Below are positions 18,017 to 27,277 of a DNA stretch of 64,000 bases, one piece after another. The DNA is from Leucobacter sp. 7(1). Its GTDB lineage: Bacteria; Actinomycetota; Actinomycetes; Actinomycetales; Microbacteriaceae. The notes beneath the pieces were generated by a model. That model saw only the letters and a program-made list of their open reading frames with translations, was not told the origin of the DNA and made no database searches. The stretch is taken from positions 115,551-179,550 of the forward strand of contig NZ_FUID01000002.1 in assembly GCF_900163635.1 (NCBI RefSeq). The letters are read 5' to 3'. Made by a program: the position numbers and the translations under genes. The stretch's first letter is position 1. Every line of letters begins with the position of its first letter.

Positions 18017-19741
18017 CTAGCTCACGCCAAGCTCAATCCCTGCGCCGGGGATCGCGGCGAGGAGGTTCTTCGTGTACTCCTGCTGCGGGTTCTCGAACAC
18101 CTCGGCCGTGGTCGCCTGCTCCACGATCTTGCCCTGCTGCATGACGCAGACCCGGTCCGCGATCAACCGCACCACCGCGAGGTCGTGCGTAATGAACAGG
18201 TAGGTGAGCCCGAGCTCCCGCTGCAGCTCCGCGAGCAGATCCAGGATCTGTGCCTGCACGAGCACATCGAGCGCGGACACAGCCTCGTCGAGCACGAGAA
18301 TGTCGGGCTTGAGCGCGAGCCCGCGAGCCACAGCGACGCGCTGGCGCTGACCGCCCGACAGCTCGTTCGGGTAGCGCGTGGCAAGCTCGCGCGGCAGCGC
18401 TACCTGATCCAGCAGCTCGTACACGCGCGCCTTGCGGCTCGCAGCATCGCCCACGTTGTGGATCTTCAACGGCTCCATGATCGTGTTGCCGATGTTGTGC
18501 AGCGGGTCCAGCGAGCCATACGGGTCCTGGAACACCGGCTGCAGCGTACGGCGTAGTGCAAACAGATCCGATCGCTTCATCCCGGCAGTCTCGCGACCAC
18601 CGATCCGAATCGAGCCCGAGCTCGAAGGCTCAAGCTGCAGCACCATCTTCGCGATCGTGGACTTGCCCGAACCTGACTCGCCCACGAGCGCCATCGTTTC
18701 ACCGCGTTTCACCGTGAAGGTGGCCCCGGACACCGCGTGGAAGTCCTCGGATCCGAAGTTGCCCTTACGGATCTTGTACATCTTCCCGAGATCCTTGACC
18801 TCGATCATCGGTTCACCGTGCTGCACCGCCCGGTTCGCGCTATCCGCGAGTGCCGCGACGTCAAACGTCTCGGTGGGCGCGGTCGGCATCGTCGAGTCAG
18901 CGCCGATCCGCCGCGAGGCGAGGCTCGGGGCCGCAGACACGAGACGCTTGGTGTACGGATGCTGCGGGTTCTGCAGGATCTCGCGGCTCGGGCCCGACTC
19001 CACAATGTTGCCCTGGTACATCACGATCAGCTTCTCCGCGCGTTCCGCGGCGAGCCCCAGGTCATGCGTGATGAAGACCACTGCAGTGCCCAGCTGGGAG
19101 GTGAGGGTTTCCAGGTGGTCGAGGACCACACGCTGCACGGTCACGTCGAGCGCCGAGGTCGGCTCGTCAGCGATCAACAGCTCGGGCTCAGCCGAAAGGC
19201 CGATTCCGATCAGCGCGCGCTGCTTCATCCCGCCCGAGAACTGGTGCGGGTACTGCTTCATGCGCTGCTCGGCGTTCTGGAGGCCAGCCTGCTCAAGCAC
19301 CTGAACTGCGCGCTCGCGCACCTCCTTGCGACCCTTTGCGATGCCGTTGGCGCGAATCGCTTCTTCGACCTGGAACCCGACCGACCATACCGGGTTCAGG
19401 TTCGACATCGGGTCCTGCGGGACGAGACCGATCTCACGACCGCGAATCGTCTCCATGTCCTTACGACCGATGCCGACAAGCTCGCGCCCGCGCCACAGGA
19501 TCGAGCCGCCGGTTGTGCGGCCGGTACCGGGGAGCAGGTTCATCACCGCGTGCATGGTGGTGGACTTGCCGGATCCGGACTCGCCGACGATTGCCACGGT
19601 CTCACCGGGGTACACGTCGAAGGAGACGCCGTGGACAACCTCTTTGAGCTGCTTGTCGACCTTGAACGCGACCTGCAGGTCACGGACGCTGAGCACGGGT
19701 TCCGCCGCGGCTGCGGCGTGTTCGGGGTGGGTTGCGTTCAT
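18017..19741 (-). CDS. Peptide ABC transporter, fused double ATP-binding protein (system 2)
   Basis: 574 residues, the same length as the ATPase of the neighbouring system. Cassette 1 has [17 protein letters not shown] and LLIADEP. Cassette 2 has GESGSGKST, LSGGQRQR and ILVLDEA. The second Walker B ends in Glu-Ala rather than Glu-Pro, a normal variant that keeps the catalytic Glu. ATG 19741 overlaps the permease stop (ATGA). It energises the oligopeptide importer encoded upstream. Confidence 0.93.
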   Translation of the reverse strand: MNATHPEHAAAAAEPVLSVRDLQVAFKVDKQLKEVVHGVSFDVYPGETVAIVGESGSGKSTTMHAVMNLLPGTGRTTGGSILWRGRELVGIGRKDMETIRGREIGLVPQDPMSNLNPVWSVGFQVEEAIRANGIAKGRKEVRERAVQVLEQAGLQNAEQRMKQYPHQFSGGMKQRALIGIGLSAEPELLIADEPTSALDVTVQRVVLDHLETLTSQLGTAVVFITHDLGLAAERAEKLIVMYQGNIVESGPSREILQNPQHPYTKRLVSAAPSLASRRIGADSTMPTAPTETFDVAALADSANRAVQHGEPMIEVKDLGKMYKIRKGNFGSEDFHAVSGATFTVKRGETMALVGESGSGKSTIAKMVLQLEPSSSGSIRIGGRETAGMKRSDLFALRRTLQPVFQDPYGSLDPLHNIGNTIMEPLKIHNVGDAASRKARVYELLDQVALPRELATRYPNELSGGQRQRVAVARGLALKPDILVLDEAVSALDVLVQAQILDLLAELQRELGLTYLFITHDLAVVRLIADRVCVMQQGKIVEQATTAEVFENPQQEYTKNLLAAIPGAGIELGVS

Positions 19742-20721
19742 CGACGTGCCCTCGCCTTCGGGTCAAGTGCGTCGCGAACAACCTCACCCAGCAGGATGAA
19801 GCCGAGCACCGTGATGGTGAGCGCGAGCGAGGGGTAAATGAGCGGCATGGGGTCGGTGCGCAACGACAGCTGGGCCGCGCTGATGTCGTTGCCCCAGCTG
19901 ATGAACTCACCGCTCGGCAGGCCGACGCCCAGGAAGGACAGCACCGACTCCGCGACGATGGCGGAGGACAGCGAAATCGTCGTCACCACGATCGCGGGGG
20001 CGATCGCGTTCGGGATCACGTGCTTGATCATGGTGCCGATCCGTGACAGGCCGAGAGACTCGGCCGCCATCACGAAGTCCGCGTTTTTCACCCGGAGAAT
20101 CTCACTCCGCACGATCCGCGCGGTGATTGGCCAGGAGAATCCGCCGATCGCGAAAGCGATGACAAGCGGGTTGCGGTACTCCGACATCACGCTCATCACG
20201 ACGACTGCCGCAAGGATGTAGGGAATCGAGAAGAAGATGTCGCCGATTCGCGAGAGGACCGCGTCCAGTGCACCGCCGAAGAAGCCGGCCAGCGCGCCCA
20301 TGACGGTGCCCACCACGAAGGTCAGGGCGATCACGATCAGACCCACCGACACCGAGGTCGAGGTGCCGTAGATGATGCGCGAGTAGACGTCGCAGCCCTG
20401 CTTGTTGAAGCCGAGCGGGTGGCCCGCGATCGGGTTTCCGTTCGAGAACTGCAGCGAGCAGGCGCGCGGATCAGCCTGCGTGAAGATCCACGGCAGCAGC
20501 GACACCAGGGCGACGATGAGGAGGATGACCGCGGAGATCCAGAACATCGGCCGGCGGCGCATGTCACGCCACGCGTCACGCCACAGCGATGACTTCTTCT
20601 CGGAGATGCGGACCGCATCGACCGCAGCAACCGGGGTCTCGGTGACCGGAGCGACGAAGTGCTCCGGGATCGGGCGCGCGCCGGCGGTGCCGGGACGTTC
20701 AGCGTTCATGGGCTCAGGCAT
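19738..20721 (-). CDS. Peptide ABC transporter permease, OppC/DppC type (system 2)
   Basis: The product has 327 residues. A cytoplasmic N-terminus of about 55 residues (…WRDAWRDMRRRPMF) precedes six membrane segments. The EAA loop is near SLGLSRIGTMIKHVIPN. A large external loop after segment 1 (ADPRACSLQFSNGNPIAGHP) is typical of OppC. The gene overlaps its neighbours by 8 and 4 bp, so the operon is translationally coupled. Confidence 0.92.
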   Translation of the reverse strand: MPEPMNAERPGTAGARPIPEHFVAPVTETPVAAVDAVRISEKKSSLWRDAWRDMRRRPMFWISAVILLIVALVSLLPWIFTQADPRACSLQFSNGNPIAGHPLGFNKQGCDVYSRIIYGTSTSVSVGLIVIALTFVVGTVMGALAGFFGGALDAVLSRIGDIFFSIPYILAAVVVMSVMSEYRNPLVIAFAIGGFSWPITARIVRSEILRVKNADFVMAAESLGLSRIGTMIKHVIPNAIAPAIVVTTISLSSAIVAESVLSFLGVGLPSGEFISWGNDISAAQLSLRTDPMPLIYPSLALTITVLGFILLGEVVRDALDPKARARR

Positions 20722-21640
20722 AACGGATCCTCGGATCGAGAACTGCGTACAGAAGGTCGACGACGAGGTTCACGCCGAGGTAGATGAGCACCATGACGGT
20801 GACAAACGAGACCACGGTCGCATTCTCGCCCTTCAAGATCGCTTTGAAGAGCACGTTGCCCACACCGGGGACGTTGAAGATACCCTCGGTGACCGTCGCG
20901 CCCACCATCAGGATGCCGAAGTCCGTCGCGGTGTTCGTGATCGTCGGGATCAGCGAGTTGCGGAGCACGTGAACCGGAATCACGCGACTCCGGCTGAGGC
21001 CCTTCGCGTACGCGGTGCGCACGAAGTCTTGGTTGAGCGTGTCGATCACCGAGGATCGAGTCAGTCGCATGCTTGTCGCGTAGAGGCTCACACCGAGCAC
21101 GATCGCGGGGAGCAGTAGATCCTTCATCGGGGCGCCTGCGCCGACAGTCGGACTAAACCAGCCGAGTTTCAACCCGAGTCCGTACTGCGCGATGAACGCG
21201 ATCACGAAGATCGGGATACTCATGAAGATGAGTCCGACGATCAGGTTGATGTTGTCGAACAGCTTGCCCTTGCGCAGACCCGAGAACAGGCCGATCACAA
21301 TCGCGAGCGCAAGCGACAGCACAATTGCCATGATCGCGAGTTTGATTGTGACCGGGAAGGCACGCGCGAGGATCTGGGAGACGGGCTCGCCCGAGAAGCT
21401 CATCCCGAAGTCGCCGACCAGAATGCCCTTGAGGTAGAGCAGGTACTGGATGAAGAACGGCTGATCGAGGTTGTACTGCTCGCGCAGGCGTTCAAGTACC
21501 GCGGGACTCGGGACCTTCTCGCCGAACATCGCGGCGACCGGATCGCCCGGCATCGCGAAGACCATGAAGTAGATCAGGAAGGTGGTGCCCAGGAGGACTG
21601 GGATCACTTGGAGGACGCGGAAAAGGATGTATCTCAGCAT
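20714..21640 (-). CDS. Peptide ABC transporter permease, OppB/DppB type (system 2)
   Basis: The product has 308 residues and begins directly with the first membrane segment (MLRYILFRVLQVIPVLLGTT), as in OppB/DppB. The characteristic MPGDPV motif comes next and the EAA loop is near YAKGLSRSRVIPVHVLRN. GAAGGGGATC precedes the ATG. It pairs with the OppC-type subunit. Confidence 0.92.
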   Translation of the reverse strand: MLRYILFRVLQVIPVLLGTTFLIYFMVFAMPGDPVAAMFGEKVPSPAVLERLREQYNLDQPFFIQYLLYLKGILVGDFGMSFSGEPVSQILARAFPVTIKLAIMAIVLSLALAIVIGLFSGLRKGKLFDNINLIVGLIFMSIPIFVIAFIAQYGLGLKLGWFSPTVGAGAPMKDLLLPAIVLGVSLYATSMRLTRSSVIDTLNQDFVRTAYAKGLSRSRVIPVHVLRNSLIPTITNTATDFGILMVGATVTEGIFNVPGVGNVLFKAILKGENATVVSFVTVMVLIYLGVNLVVDLLYAVLDPRIRYA

Positions 21641-21782
21641 TGGCTGATCCCCTTCCGCCCGATGGAGCTATGCATGTCGGTATTCTCTCGCAGTTGTTGT
21701 GCGCAGCAAACCTGAGACGTCGGTGTCACAGTTTTGCAAGTTCGGGGCCGGGTCGCTCGCACGGGTAGTGGGGCGACACGGC

Positions 21783-21814
21783 GGCAGGCCCCGGAGAGTG
21801 CTCCGGGGCCTGCC
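21783..21814 (-). terminator. 13-bp perfect hairpin inside ABC operon 2
   Basis: Arms 21783-21795 and 21802-21814 lie just after the binding-protein stop and before the permease genes. Such partial terminators let binding protein be made in excess over the membrane parts. Confidence 0.75.
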
Positions 21815-21823
21815 TGAGAAGGG

Positions 21824-23434
21824 TTACTTCTTCGTGATCTCGTTGAAGATCGGGACCGAGTTCCAGCCGAACGCGACGTTGTCGACGTTCTCGCTGAAGC
21901 CACCGGTCGTGCCCTGGTACCAGAGCGGGATCGACGGCATTTCGTCGAGCAGGATCTCCTGCGCTTCGTGCAGCTTCGCGATCGACTTGTCGTGATCCGA
22001 TTCCTGCACAGCTTCTTCGAGCAGAGTGTCGAACTTCTTGTTGCTGTAGAAGCCGTGGTTCGAGCTTGCACCCGTCGCGTACAGCGGCTGCAGGTAGTTG
22101 TAGGCACCCGGGTAGTCTGCCTGCCAGCCCGAACGGAACGGTCCGCCGACGGTGTCAGCCTCACGGTCGTCAAGGAATGCCTGGAAGGTCGGGTAGAGCT
22201 TCGGAGCCGCGGTCACGCCGAGGTTGTTGGCCCACTGGTTTGCCACTGCTTCGATCCACACCTGGTGCGGGCCGTCGGAGTTTGTCGCGACCTCGAGGGT
22301 GCCCTCGTAGGGGCTGATCTTGTCAGCCTCTGCCCACAGCTCCTTGGCCTTGTCCAGGTTGAAGTCGAGGTTCTCGACACCCGTCAGGTCCTCGGTGAAG
22401 CCATCAACGATCGGCGAGGTGAAGTCCTTTGCCGGAATGTTGGTGCCCTCGAAGATCACGTCGATGATCTCTTCGCGGTCGACGGCCATCGACAGCGCCT
22501 GGCGGCGCAGCTTGCCCTCTTCGCCCGAGAAGTGCTCAAGGTTCTCCGAGATGGTGAGCGTCGTCATGAGCGCGCCAGCCTGGTTGATGGCGCGATCGCC
22601 GAGCTCGTCCTGGAAGACCGCGAACGAGGTGTCCGGGATCTGGTCGAGCACATCGAGGTTGTTCGCCAGCAGGTCGGTGTAAGCCGCGTCGAGCGATGCG
22701 TAGACCTTGAAGTCGATGCCACCGTTGGTGACCTCGCGGGGGCCTACGTAGTCATCGTTCTTGACGAGCTTGATCTCGACATCGTGCTTCCACGCGTCGT
22801 CGCTCGCGAACTTGTACAGGCCGTTGCCGATCGGCGACTGGCCAAAGGCCTCCATGTCCTCGAACGCAACGTCGGGGAGCGGGTAGTAGGCCGAGTAGCC
22901 GAGACGGTCCGGGAAGTCCGGGGTGGCCTCGATGGTGAAGGTGTGATCGTCGACGATCTTCAGGCCTTCCATGGCCTCGACGGGCTCGGTCTCGCTGAAG
23001 CCCTTGATCGCGCTGAAGAAGTACTGGTTACCCAGTGCGTTGTCCACGTTGGCGGCGTAGTTCCACGCGTCAACAAAGTTCTTCGCGAGCACGGGGGTGC
23101 CGTCCGAGAACACCGCGTCATCGCGGAGCTTCACGGTCCAGGTCGTGCCGTTGTCAGACTCGATCGACTCGGCAACACCCATCTGCGTGGCACCGTCGAC
23201 GTCGTAGTAGACGAGGCCTTCCCAGAGTGCGTCAACGACCTTGCCGCCACCCACTTCGGTGGTGTCTGCAGGGATCAGGCCCTTCTGGGGCTCGGTCGCG
23301 TTGACCGTGATGATGCTGTCGCTATCGCCACTGCCGCCTGCGGCCTCGCCGCCGCCCGACGTGCAGCCCGACAGGGCAAGCGCGCTTGCGGCAGCCAGGG
23401 CAATAAAGCCCAGAGCCTTCCGTGATCGCTTCAC
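21824..23434 (-). CDS. Oligopeptide-binding lipoprotein, OppA type (system 2)
   Basis: 536 residues from GTG 23434, preceded by AAGGAGG at ideal spacing; the longer frame to 23491 would bury that site. Signal peptide with lipobox LALSGC (Cys24). Family 5 solute-binding protein of the OppA group, with a NATEPQKGLIPADTTEVGGG opening, an EGLVYYD segment and the VKLRDDAVFSDGTPVLAKNF block. It captures oligopeptides for the downstream permeases. First gene of the operon, followed by a hairpin. Confidence 0.93.
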   Translation of the reverse strand: MKRSRKALGFIALAAASALALSGCTSGGGEAAGGSGDSDSIITVNATEPQKGLIPADTTEVGGGKVVDALWEGLVYYDVDGATQMGVAESIESDNGTTWTVKLRDDAVFSDGTPVLAKNFVDAWNYAANVDNALGNQYFFSAIKGFSETEPVEAMEGLKIVDDHTFTIEATPDFPDRLGYSAYYPLPDVAFEDMEAFGQSPIGNGLYKFASDDAWKHDVEIKLVKNDDYVGPREVTNGGIDFKVYASLDAAYTDLLANNLDVLDQIPDTSFAVFQDELGDRAINQAGALMTTLTISENLEHFSGEEGKLRRQALSMAVDREEIIDVIFEGTNIPAKDFTSPIVDGFTEDLTGVENLDFNLDKAKELWAEADKISPYEGTLEVATNSDGPHQVWIEAVANQWANNLGVTAAPKLYPTFQAFLDDREADTVGGPFRSGWQADYPGAYNYLQPLYATGASSNHGFYSNKKFDTLLEEAVQESDHDKSIAKLHEAQEILLDEMPSIPLWYQGTTGGFSENVDNVAFGWNSVPIFNEITKK

Positions 23435-23668
23435 TAGTGTCCTCCTTGAGCATGTCCGCAGGCGGAGGAGACACGACAAGGTGGACCCCATCCCCCAACG
23501 GGACTTAATGGTTACTCTGTAAGCCTATCGATCAGGCAAGACCACATCTGACAATCGCGGGGCTGTAACTGCTTCGTAATCGAGAACTGTAGATCCCGGC
23601 AACGACGATGCGCCTGATCGGGTCAATGTTTGTGGAAATCAGCCAGGTCACACTAGCTTGCCTGCCCC

Positions 23669-23689
23669 GCTCCAGCGCTACGCTGGAGC
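23669..23689. promoter_or_regulatory. 9-bp inverted repeat over the -10 box of the CPBP gene
   Basis: GCTCCAGCG, CTA, CGCTGGAGC form a perfect inverted repeat that includes a TACGCT -10-like box (23679-23684) six bases before ATG 23691. It may be an operator or simply a promoter palindrome. Confidence 0.5.
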
Positions 23690-23690
23690 G

Positions 23691-24497
23691 ATGAAGAGCT
23701 CCTCGTCCCGGGCCCGGCTGCGCTGGGAAATTGGCATCGTTCTCGCGCTCTCCTACGGCGCCTCCGGCATCTACGCGATCGTCGCGATCATCGAGAACCT
23801 CACGCGTGACCAGGCTCTCTCTGAACAGGTCACGACAATCAACCGTTCGCTCTCAGAGCGCCCGGCATTCGATCTCATCTACCAGCTGCTGTCGTTCAGC
23901 TTCGGGCTGGCACCGGTCGCACTCGTCGGGTTCTTGCTTTGGCGATCCTCCCGCCCGCACCTCGGTCATCTGGGGTTCGGTACTCCGGTGCAGACGGGCG
24001 CACCCGGCGCCTCTCGCCGGTGGTGGCTGGGGGAAACCGGGTGGGGCTTTGGCCTTGCTGCGCTCATCGGGATCCCCGGAATCGCGTTCTATCTGGTGTC
24101 AAAGGCGATCGGAATCAACCTCACGGTCATTCCGACTGCCCTCGACACCTACTGGTGGACGGTACCGATCCTCGTACTCCAGGCGTTGCGCGCCGCGCTC
24201 GGCGAAGAAGTGATCGTTGTCGCGTATCTCTTTGACAGGCTGCGCCGCCTCGGGGTGGGCCCGCTCGCCACAATTGTCGCGAGCGCGCTGCTGCGCGGCA
24301 GCTACCACCTGTACCAGGGGTTCGGCGGCTTCATCGGGAACGTCGTGATGGGGCTCGTCTTCGGTTGGGCGTATCACCGCTACGGCCGGGTGCTGCCCCT
24401 CATCGTGGCGCACTGGATCCTCGACATTGTCAGCTTCGCAGGTTTTCCGCTTGCGCTCGCCCTGTGGCCGAGCCTCTTCGGCGCTCCCGCGGGCTAA
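23691..24497 (+). CDS. CPBP-family intramembrane glutamic-type protease homologue
   Basis: 268 residues with about eight membrane segments. The CPBP/Abi core is present: GEEVIVVAYLFDRL (the EE motif, with Val replacing the usual Arg region), RGSYHLYQGFGGFIGN (second motif with His) and HWILDIVSF (third motif with His and Asp). Characterised relatives include Rce1-type CAAX proteases and bacteriocin self-immunity proteins; many bacterial members are untested. ATG 23691 is preceded by TACGCT and six bases, suggesting a leaderless mRNA. Function of this copy unknown. Confidence 0.8.
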   Translation: MKSSSSRARLRWEIGIVLALSYGASGIYAIVAIIENLTRDQALSEQVTTINRSLSERPAFDLIYQLLSFSFGLAPVALVGFLLWRSSRPHLGHLGFGTPVQTGAPGASRRWWLGETGWGFGLAALIGIPGIAFYLVSKAIGINLTVIPTALDTYWWTVPILVLQALRAALGEEVIVVAYLFDRLRRLGVGPLATIVASALLRGSYHLYQGFGGFIGNVVMGLVFGWAYHRYGRVLPLIVAHWILDIVSFAGFPLALALWPSLFGAPAG

Positions 24498-24660
24498 CCG
24501 CGCTCACCGGCCGCACCGCACCCGCACCGCACCCGCGCCCGCGCCCGCGCGCCCTGCCCCGCCGAGAACGAGGCGTTTTCGCCAGACGGTGCCGTTTTCC
24601 GCGGAATTTGGCTCGGGCCGGAGAAAACGGCTCGTGTAGGGCGCGCGGGCAGGCAGGCAC

Positions 24661-24718
24661 GCAAGCAGGGCAGGGCGGCAGGCAAGCAGGGCAGGGCGGC
24701 AGGCAGGCAGGGCGGCAG
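24661..24718. repeat. 21-bp tandem repeat plus partial unit
   Basis: 24661-24681 and 24682-24702 are identical 21-mers, followed by a shorter degenerate copy to about 24718. Further GGCAGGCA-like words lie on both sides. The array sits between two convergent genes and is strongly purine-biased on the plus strand. Confidence 0.85.
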
Positions 24719-24731
24719 GCAGAGACGCCCG

Positions 24732-25454
24732 TTAGCCGGCCTTCATCGTGCCGACCCAGGCGTTGAGCAGGCCCCAGACTTCGTCGTACAGCTCCGGTGC
24801 GGCAGTACATTTGCTCGCCGGCTTCGCCACGGCAAAGGAGCCGTCAGGCTGACGACTCGCGCCCCACTCCGTACGCATCGCGGCGCAAGCGTCGGGGAAC
24901 GAGTTGAAGAGCTCACCCGACAGCCGCAGCTCCGCGTTGTCCGCTCCCGAAAGCGCGTACGTTGCGCCACCGAGGCGCACCGGCCACTGGGAGGTGGCAT
25001 TCCACTGCGTGATGGGGAAGCCGTAGGTATCCCCCACATCGACGGCGGGCGGCTCGTCCTCATCGGGCTTGTCCGTCTCGGGCTTCTCCGAAGGAGTCGG
25101 GGTGGGCTTCGGCGCCTCGGTCGTTGTCGGGGCCTGGGTGGTGGGCCCCGCCGTCGGGGTTGGTTCGTCGCCACCACCGCGTGCGAGGTTCAGCACCACG
25201 ATCGAGGCGAGGATCGCGACCACAGCGACGATCCCCACAATGATCCAGGGCTTCGCCGACGAACTCCGGTTCCGGCCCGCATCCGAGTCATCGCGGGGCA
25301 GGGTCGACGTGCTGCGGGTCGCGCTCCGCTCGGCGGGAAGCTGCGCTGTACGCACCCGCTCAGCTTGCTCATGCGCGAGTCGCTCGCGGGCAGGAACGGG
25401 TTCGGGTGTTTCGTCGAACGAGCCGAACAGCTCCTCCAGGGGATCCTTATTCAC
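24732..25454 (-). CDS. Single-pass membrane protein with Thr/Pro-rich external linker
   Basis: 240 residues from GTG 25454; TAGGGT ends six bases before it, fitting a leaderless start. An 80-residue charged cytoplasmic N-terminus leads to one membrane segment (IIVGIVAVVAILASIVVLNL, about 73-92). A Thr/Pro-rich linker of roughly 45 residues follows, then an external C-terminal domain with two cysteines (DACAAMR, SKCTAA). The layout resembles actinobacterial membrane-anchored proteins of unknown role. No catalytic motif seen. Confidence 0.65.
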   Translation of the reverse strand: MNKDPLEELFGSFDETPEPVPARERLAHEQAERVRTAQLPAERSATRSTSTLPRDDSDAGRNRSSSAKPWIIVGIVAVVAILASIVVLNLARGGGDEPTPTAGPTTQAPTTTEAPKPTPTPSEKPETDKPDEDEPPAVDVGDTYGFPITQWNATSQWPVRLGGATYALSGADNAELRLSGELFNSFPDACAAMRTEWGASRQPDGSFAVAKPASKCTAAPELYDEVWGLLNAWVGTMKAG

Positions 25455-25521
25455 ACCCCCACCCTAACGACTCCCGCGCAAGATCCCAGCCCAGCGGGCA
25501 CCACACACGATTTCCCCAGGT

Positions 25522-26460
25522 TTATCGGAGCGCTGCCGCGATGGCAGAAATGTGGGGCACATCCGTGCCGCAGCACCCACCAAACACTGCCGCGTTCGGC
25601 GCGTGTTCCCGGAGTGCGAGCTCCCCCGCAGCGAACGACGCCGGCTCATCGCCCGCGCCGTCGTCACCGTGTTCGGCGGCGTTCAGACGGAAGCCGATCA
25701 CCCGTTCCAGCGCCGCAGACCCGGGGTCGACGGCCAGGCCCCGTGCCACCTCGCGCGGATGCGCGCAGTTGACAAGGAAGCCGACGGCGGCACCGTCCGT
25801 GGCCGTATCGACGGTGGCGATCGCGCTCGCCACTGTCGAACCATCGCCGAGCAGCCCGTCGGGTCCCACCGCGAACGATACCGCGACGGGGATCCGCGCG
25901 TTCCCAGCCGCCCGCACGATCCCGACCGCCTCCGCCGCGTCAAGCATGGTGACCGCGGTCACACGATCCGCCCCAGCCTCGGCGAGCGCCGTGATCTGCG
26001 GTGCGTGGTAGTGCTCAGCCTCAGCCTCGGTCATGCGCTCATTCGCGACGTACTCATCGAATCGGGGGCCAACACACCCGTTGACAAGCGTGTCCACACC
26101 GCCAGAGCCTTCAGTGCCGGATTCCTCGATCACCTCGCGCACAAACGCGACAGCGTCGGCGTTGGCACGATCCAGCGCCCCCGCGTCAGCACCGACCCGC
26201 GCACCCCAGTCGGGATTCGCCCGCCAGGTTGGCGTGTCCAGCACGAGCGGCAGACGCTGCTCCGCCGCAAGCTCGATGAACGGTGCATAGTAGGCGCGGA
26301 GGGCGTCACGTCCCGCGGCCGTTTCGAGCAGCACGAACGCCGCGAACTCCGGCAGTTCCTGCCCGAGTCGATCGGTCAGGGCCGTTTCGATGCCGCCGTC
26401 GGCAATCGTCACGGAAATCGTCGCGGGGGCGGCCAGGGTGTCCTCGAGCTGGGTTGTCAT
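25522..26460 (-). CDS. Homocysteine S-methyltransferase family protein
   Basis: 312 residues, the size of MmuM-type enzymes. It transfers a methyl group, typically from S-methylmethionine, to homocysteine to give methionine. The zinc ligands are visible: Cys in GFLVNCAHP and the pair in GGCCGT (about 296-297). The N-terminus IADGGIETAL corresponds to the family's DGG(M/I)xTxL motif. GAGGGAG precedes the ATG. It follows the kinase-like gene by 11 bp on the same strand, probably in one operon. Confidence 0.88.
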   Translation of the reverse strand: MTTQLEDTLAAPATISVTIADGGIETALTDRLGQELPEFAAFVLLETAAGRDALRAYYAPFIELAAEQRLPLVLDTPTWRANPDWGARVGADAGALDRANADAVAFVREVIEESGTEGSGGVDTLVNGCVGPRFDEYVANERMTEAEAEHYHAPQITALAEAGADRVTAVTMLDAAEAVGIVRAAGNARIPVAVSFAVGPDGLLGDGSTVASAIATVDTATDGAAVGFLVNCAHPREVARGLAVDPGSAALERVIGFRLNAAEHGDDGAGDEPASFAAGELALREHAPNAAVFGGCCGTDVPHISAIAAALR

Positions 26461-26471
26461 GTGTTGCTCCC

Positions 26472-27245
26472 TCAGTGTGTCGAATGGGCATGCAGTGCGT
26501 CGTGAATCTGGTCGCGCCGGGCAGCGAAGCCGGACACCCGCGCGAAGTGTCGCTCCATAATGCCCGCGTCCCGCAGCGCGATCGTCCCCGGGTCGTTCCG
26601 TTCAAGGCCAGCCTGCCAGCGTGCGGCGATGAGTGCCATCCGGGCCTCGACCGCGTCAAGCAGCGTCTCTGGAGCGATCCCCCCGTAGGCGTGCGCGGCG
26701 AGCGCGATCCGGCGCGCGGCGTCCGATGCGGGGATCTCGCGCAGCAACGGCACCCCGCTCCAGGAGAGAAAGGCGAGATCCTCGATCGGCTGGCCCGGCC
26801 CGGCCCGGTCCCAATCGATCATGCCGGCAAACTCACCGCGCTGGACCCCCCAGTTGTAGAGGCCGGGATCGTTATGGCAGATCACTTCGCCGGGCTCCGG
26901 CGTCTGGACGCCCTGACGCCACTCGCGCGGTCCCGCGGGGAAGGCCCGCACCGCATCATGGAACCGACGCAGCCATGCCGCTGCGGCCGCTAGCGCTGAG
27001 TCAGAAACCTGCTCGGTTTCCGGATCGAGCGTGTCGCCGGGCAGGTACTCGAGCACCTCGCGTGCCTCAGCGTCGACCCCGTGGACCGCAGGGATCCCGT
27101 CGAGGCCCGCATCCGCAAGAAAGCCGAGCAGCTCGTGCACGGCGGGGGTCCAGGGACCGGTGGGCCTGTGTACGCGGATCACGCCGTCGGCGTCAACGAT
27201 GCGCCACACGCCTCCCGATCCGCCCGGCAGGTGTTCGCTCTCCAC
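26472..27245 (-). CDS. APH/choline-kinase-fold phosphotransferase
   Basis: 257 residues from GTG 27245, chosen because TACGGT lies six bases upstream; GTG 27263 is the alternative. Kinase-like motifs of the APH family are the catalytic loop VICHNDPGLYN (His-Asp near 124-126) and the metal-binding GMIDWDRAG (Asp near 144). The N-lobe is short. The substrate is unknown; the family covers aminoglycosides, choline, homoserine and sugars such as methylthioribose. Its place before a homocysteine methyltransferase gene hints at sulfur or methionine metabolism, but this is only contextual. Confidence 0.75.
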   Translation of the reverse strand: MESEHLPGGSGGVWRIVDADGVIRVHRPTGPWTPAVHELLGFLADAGLDGIPAVHGVDAEAREVLEYLPGDTLDPETEQVSDSALAAAAAWLRRFHDAVRAFPAGPREWRQGVQTPEPGEVICHNDPGLYNWGVQRGEFAGMIDWDRAGPGQPIEDLAFLSWSGVPLLREIPASDAARRIALAAHAYGGIAPETLLDAVEARMALIAARWQAGLERNDPGTIALRDAGIMERHFARVSGFAARRDQIHDALHAHSTH

Positions 27246-27277
27246 GTGTCGACCGTATCGCACTCGGGAGCGGCAGG

